From assembly GCA_942493145.1 (NCBI GenBank), contig OW818679.1:3844001-3908000 (forward strand): 64,000 bases of DNA, written 5' to 3'. A program made the position numbers and the translations under genes. Positions 7,845-15,003 of the stretch are shown here, in pieces. The notes under the pieces are model-generated. The model did no database searches and was not told where the DNA came from. It saw only the letters and a program-made list of their open reading frames with translations. The DNA comes from ENR-C20 sp942493145. Lineage in GTDB: Bacteria; Bacillota; Clostridia; Acetivibrionales; DTU013. The number at the start of each line of letters is the position of its first letter. Position 1 is the first letter of the stretch.

Positions 7845-8315
7845 GCTGCTCCCTCCAAAATTATCTGTTATGAATGTTTGACTTAAGAATAATAGCATTA
7901 ACTCAAGCAGAATAATTATAGCATAAACGAATTGCCCAATGAAACAGAATAGGAAATTTACCGCATAAAATGGGAAAAAGAGAGCTTTTGACTCTCTTTT
8001 CTTTCCCCGGATTATTCATCATTTGTGCTGCGTTAAACTTTTCTTTTGTTTAAGTCTTCTTTCGTTGCTTAAATATTTCTTCTTTAGTAAAATATTTAAA
8101 AATTTTCATTTTTAACAGTTTGTAAGCAACTTAAAACTCAAAAGGACTACATCATGCGCAACAAAATTATTAGGATACCTTATCTTGTACTCATACCATA
8201 TATTGTACCATCTAAATCATTCTTGTCAATATGTATATGCTTAAAATTTTGTAGGAAATTAGCACAATGGACAATTAAATGTAAAAAGACGGTTATAATA
8301 CAGAAGTACAGACGA
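7845..8315. other. AT-rich intergenic region
   Basis: About 470 bases. It holds one terminator (7976-8000) and otherwise AT-rich sequence without a convincing gene. A plus-strand reading frame from 8154 overlaps ytxC on the opposite strand and looks spurious. Confidence 0.5.
7974..8002 (-). terminator. Intrinsic terminator downstream of ytxC
   Basis: AAAAGAGAG-7 nt-CTCTCTTTT forms a perfect 9-bp stem. On the minus strand the stem runs into CTTTTTCCC. It separates ytxC from the next minus-strand gene. Confidence 0.75.
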
Positions 8316-9230
8316 CTATTTCTTGTTTTCACTCTTTGCGAAGTTCATAAGACAAACCTCACAACCCTGGCATACGACCACTTTCCCGAGAAATACATTC
8401 TTGATGGTTTCCATAAGTTCCTTATTCCTGAACTTCCCGGTACAATGGATTACAACATTTCTGGGGGCAAAAGTTATGAGCGAGCTGACCAGCAGATCAT
8501 CATAATTTATCTCACCTTCTGAAATCTCGGCTGCATACTCCTGAATACATTCGTTTGTTATCTCTCTTTTTGCATCATCCAGAAGGATGTATTTATTTTC
8601 GTAGCCTGCTATTACATGAACAGTATCGAACTTTGGTTCCTGTATGTCCACGAAGTATCTGAGCAGCCTTATGAACTCGCTGTATTCCCTGTCCATGAGA
8701 AAATCATCCACAGCCTTGTCTGCAATCTCCTCAAGATCCTTTATATACTCCTTAAGTCTGAAATTGACAAACCCATCAAGTATGATGTTGTTGGAATTCT
8801 CAAAATAATCTATAAGTCTGCATATGATGACATTTCGCCTTCTGATCTGGAACAGGCTGTTGAAAAAATTACTGTCTTCATTTTTAATGATAGAGAGTGC
8901 CTTGTTCAGGATGTCTTTTTTTTCTGACTGGCTAAAATAGCAATAATTGTTGTTTATGATCCTGATCAGCAGTTTCTCTTCATACTGGTCTATTATATAA
9001 TCAGCAAGGGCATTTGAAATGTATGCGGTAAGGATTTTATAGGATTCGGCAGGTTTTTCCCTGTTATGCTTCCCCTCATTAATTGTGCATACGATTGATG
9101 TATTGCCTTCGGAATTTATCTCATCTATTGAATAGTTGATTTTCTTATTCCTCAGCTGCCGGAGCTCACTTTCAATTTGCTGCGCAACAGCTTTACCATT
9201 GCCGTTTACCCCGATGCAAAGAAATTGCAT
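8316..9230 (-). CDS. ytxC: Sporulation protein YtxC family
   Basis: About 304 residues with no membrane segment. The pattern MQFLCIGVNGNGKAVAQQIESEL ... YISNALADYIIDQYEEKLLIRIINNNYCYF ... DGFVNFRLKEYIKDLEEIADKAVDDFLMDREYSEFIRLLRYFVDIQ matches the YtxC family, found only in spore formers and of unknown mechanism. The C-terminus has VVCQGCEVCLMNF, a possible metal or redox pair. The GTG at 9239 lies too close to AGGGAT, so the ATG at 9230 is preferred. A terminator follows at 7974. Confidence 0.8.
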   Translation of the reverse strand: MQFLCIGVNGNGKAVAQQIESELRQLRNKKINYSIDEINSEGNTSIVCTINEGKHNREKPAESYKILTAYISNALADYIIDQYEEKLLIRIINNNYCYFSQSEKKDILNKALSIIKNEDSNFFNSLFQIRRRNVIICRLIDYFENSNNIILDGFVNFRLKEYIKDLEEIADKAVDDFLMDREYSEFIRLLRYFVDIQEPKFDTVHVIAGYENKYILLDDAKREITNECIQEYAAEISEGEINYDDLLVSSLITFAPRNVVIHCTGKFRNKELMETIKNVFLGKVVVCQGCEVCLMNFAKSENKK

Positions 9231-9407
9231 TTTTTTCACATCCCTTCAAGTGCTAGTATATGTCTAAGCAAAATGATGTATGCAGTTGGCTCCATGCAAT
9301 ATATGCCACCCGCTGCGCCATTTGTCGCCTTCTACGCACTTGATACATTATATGTATTGAAGGGAAGTTAGTTTCCATCATGATAACCCGTCTGAAACAA
9401 CTTTATT

Positions 9408-10199
9408 TCAGCTTGTCAAAAGAGGAATAAGTGAGCCAAAATCTACCACATGTCCGTCAGAAAGTGATACAATACGCATATTTCTCTTTTCCAGAAACCC
9501 ACAAATGACTTCAAAACCCAAAAGCGACTGCGCGTCTCCGCACACAGCCCAGGTTTTTTCATCCAGAAGGCAGCTGCATCCACCGATGAAGCCATAATTC
9601 AATCCAGGTAGTATTATTCCTTGCGTGCTGTCGATTTTAAGAACTTCAAGACCTTTTTTTTCAGCAGCTGCTGCAATACCTGCATCAGCAGTTATCATAG
9701 ACTTCTCATCGACAATGGAAACTGAGCACTTACTGTAGCCTTGAGACACATGTACGGGCTCCGCTCCATGCCTTTCCAGTTCTTTTTTCAGTACAGGATC
9801 GGTATATTTCAGATTGTGGAAATAGTATCCACCGACTCTGGCGACATTATATGCGATATCAGCCGGATATCCGGGTGATAATTCCGATTCACCCAAAATG
9901 AGCCTGAAGCCAGCATTACAAAGGGCTGCAATCATTTCTTCGCCGGTGCCCGGGGCATATACAACCGTTTTTCCTCCGGCGTGATGGAGCATCATGTCGG
10001 GATGAAAAGCCACCGCTTCATACAAACCATGATGCCGGGATGTTTTAATAAGTCCAACGCCAAAATGAGCCAGAGCCTTTTCGATTTCAAAAGATATCCT
10101 TCCATCTGCTATGGCAAGGCAAACCGCACCACCAGGTACATTCGGCATTTCTATAAACCTGCCTTCGGCCTGTATGCCGCCATTTTGTGTATCATCCAT
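9408..10199 (-). CDS. DUF6873-type GME-fold protein
   Basis: 263 residues. The pattern (GGAVCLAIADGRISFEIEKALAHFGVGLIKT ... HPDMMLHHAGGKTVVYAPG ... SPGYPADIAYNVARVGGYYFHNLKYTDPVL ... STQGIILPGLNYGFIGGCSCLLDEKTW) fits the clostridial family assigned to the guanidino-group-modifying-enzyme fold. A cysteine near the C-terminus (GGCSCLL) could be catalytic, but substrate and activity are unknown. GGAGGGAAGATGAA precedes the ATG. The gene appears monocistronic. Confidence 0.7.
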   Translation of the reverse strand: MDDTQNGGIQAEGRFIEMPNVPGGAVCLAIADGRISFEIEKALAHFGVGLIKTSRHHGLYEAVAFHPDMMLHHAGGKTVVYAPGTGEEMIAALCNAGFRLILGESELSPGYPADIAYNVARVGGYYFHNLKYTDPVLKKELERHGAEPVHVSQGYSKCSVSIVDEKSMITADAGIAAAAEKKGLEVLKIDSTQGIILPGLNYGFIGGCSCLLDEKTWAVCGDAQSLLGFEVICGFLEKRNMRIVSLSDGHVVDFGSLIPLLTS

Positions 10200-10261
10200 T
10201 TCATCTTCCCTCCGCTCTATATTAATCTACCTCCGGCAATCCTGCATGTCAACAAAAAATG

Positions 10262-10315
10262 TCACTTATCACAGTCCAGAAACATATTATATAACCTGTT
10301 AGATATCCTATTCAT
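10262..10315 (-). CDS. Possible 17-residue leader peptide
   Basis: MNRISNRLYNMFLDCDK, ending in TGA. The ATG has GGAGGG 8 nt upstream, a better ribosome site than many real genes here. It is followed about 60 bases later by the DUF6873 gene in the same direction. No homology can be judged at this length. It may be a leader ORF or chance. Confidence 0.3.
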   Translation of the reverse strand: MNRISNRLYNMFLDCDK

Positions 10316-10374
10316 ATTGTTTACCCTCCATTAACAACCGGTTCCCGCGGAAGCCGGCGGTTATTCATATAAAG

Positions 10375-10405
10375 GCTCCGGGCCTTTCATCAGCCCGGAG
10401 CTTTT
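10375..10405. terminator. GC-rich terminator-like hairpin
   Basis: GCTCCGGGC-9 nt-GCCCGGAGC (arms 10375-10383 and 10393-10401) is followed by TTTTA on the plus strand, with AAA on the other side. It lies between two divergent genes, so neither obviously needs it. It might end a short unrecognised transcript or the leader of either gene. A second hairpin candidate, AACCGG/CCGGCGGTT, precedes it. Confidence 0.55.
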
Positions 10406-10497
10406 ATGATAAGGTTATATGTGCATTTTTCGGGAATAATAGAAGAATATCACTACCAAATTTTCGAATCTAACAGATGTTGCAGGAGGTAACCAAT

Positions 10498-10677
10498 ATG
10501 ACGACCATTAACTGCTCATTCAACTGCAAACACCAGCAAGATGGAAAATGCACTCTCGAAAACGCAATTGTAAGTTCCAAAGCAACAAGTACCATCTGTG
10601 TCTTTTTTGATGAACTTCCCAAGCCATCAAACCGCATAAAAAATGGAAATGAATTTTTACCGGACCAACGGTTATAA
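10498..10677 (+). CDS. Small cysteine-containing protein (59 residues)
   Basis: MTTINCSFNCKHQQDGKCTLENAIV ... STICVFF. The spaced cysteines C-x3-C-x7-C and a final C look like a small metal site of the kind seen in short clostridial proteins related to DUF1540. The start at 10498 is set by CAGGAGGTAACCAAT directly upstream; an earlier in-frame ATG at 10477 has no ribosome site. Function unknown. It is the first of several tiny genes. Confidence 0.7.
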   Translation: MTTINCSFNCKHQQDGKCTLENAIVSSKATSTICVFFDELPKPSNRIKNGNEFLPDQRL

Positions 10678-10729
10678 TAAATCAATATAAACCTATAAAA
10701 ATAATTTGAAAAGAAAAGGAGCTGTTTCT

Positions 10730-10963
10730 ATGAATAGAACACCTTTAGACAGACTGGCACTGATACTTGTAATAATCGGAGCTGCAAACTGGCTGCTTGT
10801 GGGTATTGCCAATTATGATCTCGTCACTGCAATATTCGGTGGCAATTTGTTCAACGGCACCATCTCCGCTTTCAGCAGGATAGTATTTTCAATCGTAGGT
10901 ATCGCAGGCTTGTATTCCATAAGCCTGTTGTTCAGACATAGTCCTGCTAATGCCCGCGAATAG
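10730..10963 (+). CDS. DUF378 membrane protein
   Basis: 77 residues with two transmembrane helices. The pattern LDRLALILVIIGAANWLLVGIANYDLVTAIFGG, then SRIVFSIVGIAGLYSISLLF, is characteristic of DUF378 (PF04070). The start is chosen at 10730, with AAAAGGAGCTGTTTCT upstream, not at 10706. Function unknown; such proteins often accompany stress or spore genes, and a SASP gene follows here. Confidence 0.85.
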   Translation: MNRTPLDRLALILVIIGAANWLLVGIANYDLVTAIFGGNLFNGTISAFSRIVFSIVGIAGLYSISLLFRHSPANARE

Positions 10964-11070
10964 ATAAGGCGGTTAGTAGAATAATTTACCGTAATAAATT
11001 AACCGAAACTGCAAAATATAAAATCACACCGATAAAACGGTGAATAAATTTTATTGAAGGAGGCAGTTTT

Positions 11071-11265
11071 ATGGCTAAGAATTCAAAAAGCAAGGCGGCA
11101 TTTGAAAATATGAAATATGAAATTGCAAATCAGGTTGGTGTAAATCTCAAGCAGGGCTACAACGGTGATATCGCTTCAAGGGATGCCGGAAAGATCGGCG
11201 GCAACATTGTTAAAAAGGTATTTGAATCCTACACCGGCAACAACTATAACGTTAACAAGCAGTAA
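11071..11265 (+). CDS. Alpha/beta-type small acid-soluble spore protein
   Basis: 64 residues that would coat and protect spore DNA and be degraded during germination. The signature MKYEIANQVGVNLKQGYNGDIASRDAG...GGNIVKKVFESY is plain. The GPR protease site is the E-IA region near residue 17. GAAGGAGGCAGTTTT precedes the ATG. A strong terminator follows at 11313. Expression would be expected from a forespore sigma factor, but I did not identify its promoter. Confidence 0.95.
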   Translation: MAKNSKSKAAFENMKYEIANQVGVNLKQGYNGDIASRDAGKIGGNIVKKVFESYTGNNYNVNKQ

Positions 11266-11312
11266 TATGGCGGGATATATGAATCAAACCCGTTGCAGAA
11301 TTACTGCACAGG

Positions 11313-11341
11313 AAAGGGCTGCCCCAAACGGCAGCCCTTTT
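11313..11341 (+). terminator. Intrinsic terminator of the SASP gene
   Basis: AAAGGGCTGCC-6 nt-GGCAGCCCTTT followed by T forms a perfect 11-bp stem. Confidence 0.9.
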
Positions 11342-11462
11342 CGCGTTATAGGGCGGTGGCAAAAGCCGTCCCTCAGTCAACTTTCCCTCAATGCCTGTGT
11401 AATATTGGCAGCACCAAAGAAATATCTATGTATTGATAATCTTACAGAGTATGGTGCTAAAA

Positions 11463-11747
11463 ATGGAAGTATGGTATATTTCAGTAATTGCAGGGGTCAT
11501 TGTGCTGCTTCTGCTATATATACCGGAGTTGTTTCCGAGATGCGGAAGCTGCAGAAAAATAAAGCCCCGCTTCCTGTTCAGGATACACAAGGCTGTGAAT
11601 ATCAATCCAGGATACGGAGGCAACCGTTCGGTCTGCAGGAAGTGTTGCAGGAAATACGGAATAGCCGGTATTAAGGACCTTGAGCGGCTTCAGGATATAA
11701 AGAAGCGGGTGAAAAGGAACTCAGTATTTAAAGACCCATTGGCATGA
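11463..11747 (+). CDS. Small membrane protein with zinc-ribbon-like cysteines
   Basis: About 94 residues from an ATG at 11463 (an upstream ATG exists at 11433). One N-terminal transmembrane segment (WYISVIAGVIVLLLLYI) precedes a domain with CGSC and, after ~30 residues, CRKCCRKYG, a plausible four-cysteine zinc site, then a basic tail. No clear ribosome site identifies the start. I do not recognise a family. It ends just before the YitT gene on the other strand. Confidence 0.55.
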   Translation: MEVWYISVIAGVIVLLLLYIPELFPRCGSCRKIKPRFLFRIHKAVNINPGYGGNRSVCRKCCRKYGIAGIKDLERLQDIKKRVKRNSVFKDPLA

Positions 11748-11787
11748 GCAGCAATTTACCAGCAGGCATATGCTACCAAAGCGGACA

Positions 11788-12714
11788 TCATTCATAGCCC
11801 TTGAAGCCTTCACCCAGGACTTCACGGATATCCATCAAAATAACAAATGCACCTGGATCTATTTCCTTTACCATAGACTTCAGTATGGGCAGCTGTACCC
11901 TGTTAAGAACGCAAAACAGAACCTGCTTGTCATCATGTGTATACATACCGGTTCCTTTCAGGGCTGTCACACCTCTGTCAAGCTCTTTCATGATTCGGTC
12001 TGCTATCATGTCGGTTTGTTCTGAAATGATATAAACCGCCTTTGCGAAATTCACACCTTCGAGTATGGTATCAATTACCTTTGAAGAAATAAACAGTGAA
12101 ACTATGGCATATAAGCCAAGCAGGAAGCTCTTGAAGGCCACCGCTGCAAAGACGATTACAGCGCCGTCTATGAAAAGCAGAAGCTTTCCCATTGTATAAT
12201 GCGGAAGAAAATGATGTACGATTCGTGCCGCCAGGTCTGTACCTCCAGTTGTCGCACCCGACCGGAACACAATACCAAGGCCTGCACCGGACAATATCCC
12301 TCCGAAAACTGCATATAGCAGTAGATCCGGCGTTGTTGGCGCACCCTCCATCTGCATGATGAATGTTTTAATAAAATAATTGGTCAGTGGCTCGCTAAGG
12401 TCGATTGCCAACGAGAGAAACACTGTGCTGAACAATGTCCGAAATGCAAACTTACGGCCCACGAACCTGTATCCAACAATAAAAAGTGGAATATTGAGCA
12501 CCAGCATGGTTACACCTACAGGAAACCTGCCCCCGCTCAAGTGGAATACAACGGTGGCTATACCCGAAACTCCGCCCGGCGCGATCTTGTATGGTACAAG
12601 AAACACATTTATGGCTGCCGCAGTTATCAGCGAGCCCAGGATGATCCAAACATAATCCTTGCCTATATTGAAGGCCTTTTTAAGCCGTTGCTTTATCTTT
12701 CTGTCTTTTGCCAT
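11788..12714 (-). CDS. YitT family membrane protein (DUF161 + DUF2179)
   Basis: 308 residues. The N-terminal DUF161 part has five to six hydrophobic segments, with AINVFLVPYKIAPGGVSGIATVV and GAGLGIVFRSGATTGGTDLAARIVHHF as landmark motifs. The C-terminal soluble DUF2179 domain (~220-308) includes GVTALKGTGMYTHDDKQVLFCVLNRVQLPILKSMVKEIDPGAFV. The family is abundant in Firmicutes; transport or lipid-related roles are suspected, not shown. GGGAGGTTTAGCT precedes the ATG. Confidence 0.92.
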   Translation of the reverse strand: MAKDRKIKQRLKKAFNIGKDYVWIILGSLITAAAINVFLVPYKIAPGGVSGIATVVFHLSGGRFPVGVTMLVLNIPLFIVGYRFVGRKFAFRTLFSTVFLSLAIDLSEPLTNYFIKTFIMQMEGAPTTPDLLLYAVFGGILSGAGLGIVFRSGATTGGTDLAARIVHHFLPHYTMGKLLLFIDGAVIVFAAVAFKSFLLGLYAIVSLFISSKVIDTILEGVNFAKAVYIISEQTDMIADRIMKELDRGVTALKGTGMYTHDDKQVLFCVLNRVQLPILKSMVKEIDPGAFVILMDIREVLGEGFKGYE

Positions 12715-12942
12715 AGCTAAACCTCCCTCTTCGACTATCTTACATGATAATATGTCTTTATATTATATGACAATATGCCTTATTTTACAAAGCTTCCCGG
12801 TATTTTCTCAATAAATGCAGCAAAGATCATACCCAACTTCAACACGCTTTATTGACAAAGAGAAGGTTGTAAAATAAACTCTATAATATGAACTTCTGAT
12901 ATAATTTTCGGATTATATATTCAATATTACCCGGAGGCTGTA

Positions 12943-13713
12943 ATGACAAATACTTCAGAGCTGAATTCCAATGACAGACAAAGAAAAACCGTTGATATTC
13001 TGGGCATACCCGTGGATTGCGTCACAATGCCTCAGGCGCTGGAGATAGTGGCCGGCTTCCTCTCAGAGGACAGGGTCCACAAAATCTATACACCGAATGC
13101 CGAAATCATGATGCAGGCCCAGAGGGATCCTGAACTGAAGGAAATACTGAAAAACGCAGACTTGCTGGTGGCGGACGGTGCCGGTGTGGTGCTGGCGTCG
13201 AAAATACTCCGGCGGGCAGTTCCCTGCAAGGTATCAGGTATTGATATGGCGCGGGAAATGTTCAGGCTTTTTGACGGAAATAAGGCTTCATTTTACTTTT
13301 TCGGTTCAAAGCCGGGCGTGGCCGAAAAAGCCACTGAAAACATTGTTGCAATGCATCCGGGAGTCAAAGTGGCAGGATGCAGAAACGGATATTTCAAAGA
13401 TTATGATGAGGATTCAATTATAAATGACATAAACGCATCAGGGGCGGATATCCTTCTTGTAGCCCTTGGCGCACCAAAACAGGAAAAGTGGATCACCCGG
13501 AACTCGGGAAGGCTCAATACCAAGGTGTGCATCGGCGTCGGAGGTACCATAGACGTGCTGGCAGGAGTAGTGCAGCCCGCTCCGGAATTTTTCCGCAGGA
13601 ACGGCCTTGAGTGGTTTTACCGCCTGTGTAAAGAGCCCTGGCGCGCGAAGAGGATGCTCGACCTGCCCCGCTTCATACTACGCGTCTTCCAGGCACGCAT
13701 TACCGGGCGATAA
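12943..13713 (+). CDS. tagA: WecG/TagA/CpsF family glycosyltransferase
   Basis: Membrane-associated enzyme of the type adding N-acetylmannosamine to undecaprenyl-PP-GlcNAc, the second step of wall teichoic acid linkage or related glycan synthesis. 256 residues. Motifs: YTPNAEIMMQAQRDPEL, LLVADGAGVVLAS (with the D used in catalysis in TagA), FGSKPGVAEKA, LLVALGAPKQEKWI and a basic C-terminus (EPWRAKRMLDLPRFILRVFQ) that contacts the membrane. CGGAGGCTGTA precedes the ATG. No other teichoic acid genes are adjacent, so the exact acceptor is uncertain. Confidence 0.9.
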   Translation: MTNTSELNSNDRQRKTVDILGIPVDCVTMPQALEIVAGFLSEDRVHKIYTPNAEIMMQAQRDPELKEILKNADLLVADGAGVVLASKILRRAVPCKVSGIDMAREMFRLFDGNKASFYFFGSKPGVAEKATENIVAMHPGVKVAGCRNGYFKDYDEDSIINDINASGADILLVALGAPKQEKWITRNSGRLNTKVCIGVGGTIDVLAGVVQPAPEFFRRNGLEWFYRLCKEPWRAKRMLDLPRFILRVFQARITGR

Positions 13714-13727
13714 AACACAGCTGAGTA

Positions 13728-13776
13728 TTAACGCATAGCTGGGGTTAACGCATAGCTGGCCGTTAACACAATGCAG
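13728..13776. repeat. Short tandem repeats, TTAACGCATAGCTGG
   Basis: Two perfect 15-bp copies (13728-13742, 13745-13759) and a degenerate third (from 13762) lie between convergent gene ends. They resemble in placement the array at 6963-7015. Confidence 0.7.
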
Positions 13777-14022
13777 CTAATCGGCAAAATTGTCTTTTGC
13801 GTTCATTAATTCCTTATATGAAAGAGAGTCCACAAAACAATCTGTAAAATGCTTTTCATTTTCACTGGCGTTGGGATAGAACCACGATTTTACCTTATCT
13901 TCAATTTCCTGGTCAGAACCCTCGACTTTATAGGGATAGACACTAACGATTTCGTTTGTCTCCTTATTCCTTATTCCCACCCTGCCTACAGATTCAAGTT
14001 TGCCATCAGGTTTTTTCTCCAT
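13777..14022 (-). CDS. Uncharacterised 81-residue protein
   Basis: MEKKPDGKLESVGRVGIRNKETNEIVSVYPYKVEG followed by an acidic helical C-terminus (DNFAD end). The start at 14022 is chosen because GGAGGGATTTCAT lies directly upstream, although the frame is open to 14085. No membrane segment, no cysteine cluster, no recognised family. It is transcribed alone, convergent with tagA. Confidence 0.6.
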   Translation of the reverse strand: MEKKPDGKLESVGRVGIRNKETNEIVSVYPYKVEGSDQEIEDKVKSWFYPNASENEKHFTDCFVDSLSYKELMNAKDNFAD

Positions 14023-14212
14023 ATGAAATCCCTCCAAATAAAATTCCAAATCAACTTCATAAGCCAAACAAACTTCATAAACCAAATAAGAGTTGCCTCA
14101 TATATCTTAAATCAAATAAACCAGTTTTATACTGGATTCGCTTCCAATGTTGCTTTGAATATATCCTTCATTTCTGCAAATGCTAAGTTAACCACCTTCA
14201 TTATTGAACAAA

Positions 14213-14298
14213 ATGAGGCGGAGTAATTTTTGAACAAGATTGTTAATACTAATTTTTTACAAGATGGGGAGGATTAATTTTTGAATAAAAAGATCGTT
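14213..14298 (+). repeat. Duplicated translation-initiation region
   Basis: GGCGGAGTAATTTTTGAACAA (14217 onward) and GGAGGATTAATTTTTGAATAA (14268 onward) are near-identical, each a ribosome site plus TTG start. The upstream copy opens a 15-codon frame (14230-14277) whose first residues (MNKIVN) echo those of the next gene (MNKKIVK). Confidence 0.75.
14230..14277 (+). CDS. Possible 15-residue leader ORF or gene-start fossil
   Basis: TTG start with GGCGGAG upstream, reading MNKIVNTNFLQDGED then TAA. It ends 3 nt before the TTG of the DUF3892 gene, so ribosomes ending here could re-initiate. It probably arose by tandem duplication of the initiation region. Confidence 0.4.
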   Translation: MNKIVNTNFLQDGED

Positions 14299-14505
14299 AA
14301 AATAAGAAAAGATGACAGTGGTGATATTACAGATGTCATGCTCTCCAATGGAGATATCTTTCCCCTTGGCCATGTTATAACCATGGCAAAGGAAGGAGCC
14401 ATTGAGGGTGTAGATGTGGGCTACGGAAGAAATGGTGCAACATTCCTGAAAGTTGATTCCACTGACACGGGAAGTGACAGATTGGATAACCTGCCTACAT
14501 TTTAG
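14281..14505 (+). CDS. DUF3892 family small protein
   Basis: 74 residues from a TTG start with GGGGAGGATTAATT upstream. MNKKIVKIRKDDSGDITDVMLSNGDIFPLGHVITMAKEGAIEGVDVG fits DUF3892 (PF13031), a short beta-rich domain of unknown role frequent in Firmicutes. It lies 22 nt upstream of the next gene and is likely co-transcribed with it. Confidence 0.75.
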   Translation: MNKKIVKIRKDDSGDITDVMLSNGDIFPLGHVITMAKEGAIEGVDVGYGRNGATFLKVDSTDTGSDRLDNLPTF

Positions 14506-14527
14506 AGAAATGAAACAGGAGGTATTT

Positions 14528-14872
14528 ATGCATTTATTTGGTATTTTCGCTGATCCCAGTGAAGTGGGCGGTTTGGTTGACGCTTTGAAGAACAGCCGTA
14601 TCGATAGAAGAGATATGATCATCAGTGCATATGATGAGGAAAAGCTTGCAAAGATGGAATCCATAACACAGTCAACGATAATGAATATTAAAGCTGACCA
14701 GGAGGATTTAGGAGAATTGGGGACTTTTGTTCAAGGCGTCAAGGATTTTGATAAAACAGACTTTGATAAAACAAACGGCATTGTCGTCTGCGTAAAGTGC
14801 CCCAAGCACAAGGCTCAGGAGGTAAGATCCCTAATGGAGCAATCCGGAGCTTTGGAAATCAAGGTGAATTAA
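14528..14872 (+). CDS. Uncharacterised 114-residue protein
   Basis: MHLFGIFADPSEVGGLVDALKNSRIDRRDMIISAYDEEK. The start pattern (secondary-structure order and a glycine-rich first strand) recalls general-stress-17M-type proteins that shift between helices and strands, but this is only a resemblance. A small direct repeat encodes DFDKTDFDKT near residue 82. AGGAGGTATTT precedes the ATG at 14528. A hairpin follows at 14876. Confidence 0.6.
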   Translation: MHLFGIFADPSEVGGLVDALKNSRIDRRDMIISAYDEEKLAKMESITQSTIMNIKADQEDLGELGTFVQGVKDFDKTDFDKTNGIVVCVKCPKHKAQEVRSLMEQSGALEIKVN

Positions 14873-14875
14873 AGG

Positions 14876-14901
14876 CAGGGCAGAATCACCTGTCTGCCCT
14901 G
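14876..14901 (+). terminator. Probable terminator hairpin
   Basis: CAGGGCAG-10 nt-CTGCCCTG lies just after the 14872 stop. A clear T-run is lacking, so it may be a transcript-end stabiliser. Confidence 0.45.
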
Positions 14902-14908
14902 GTGGGCT

Positions 14909-15003
14909 GTAACACTTAAACTTTAGTATGTTACAGACCACAACATCAAGGATGTGTATTTGTAACACTTCGAATGATATTCAGGAATGAAGTGTTACAA
15001 AAC
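14909..15003. repeat. Paired-hairpin element, copy A
   Basis: Hairpin 1: TGTAACA ... TGTTACA (14909-14935). Linker: ACAACATCAAGGATG (14940 onward). Hairpin 2: TTTGTAACACTTC ... GAAGTGTTACAAA, perfect 13-bp arms, with AATGATATT at 14973. The right arm runs into the last codons of the helicase gene. The same order of parts recurs at 46671 with different arm sequences. Confidence 0.5.

Noticed and set aside
8154..8522. Plus-strand ORF of 122 codons
   Set aside because: It has poor codon use, no ribosome site, and overlaps the conserved ytxC on the other strand.
11165..11674. Plus-strand ORF of 169 codons after the SASP gene
   Set aside because: It overlaps the SASP in another frame and crosses a strong terminator; the better frame is the 11463-11747 small membrane protein.
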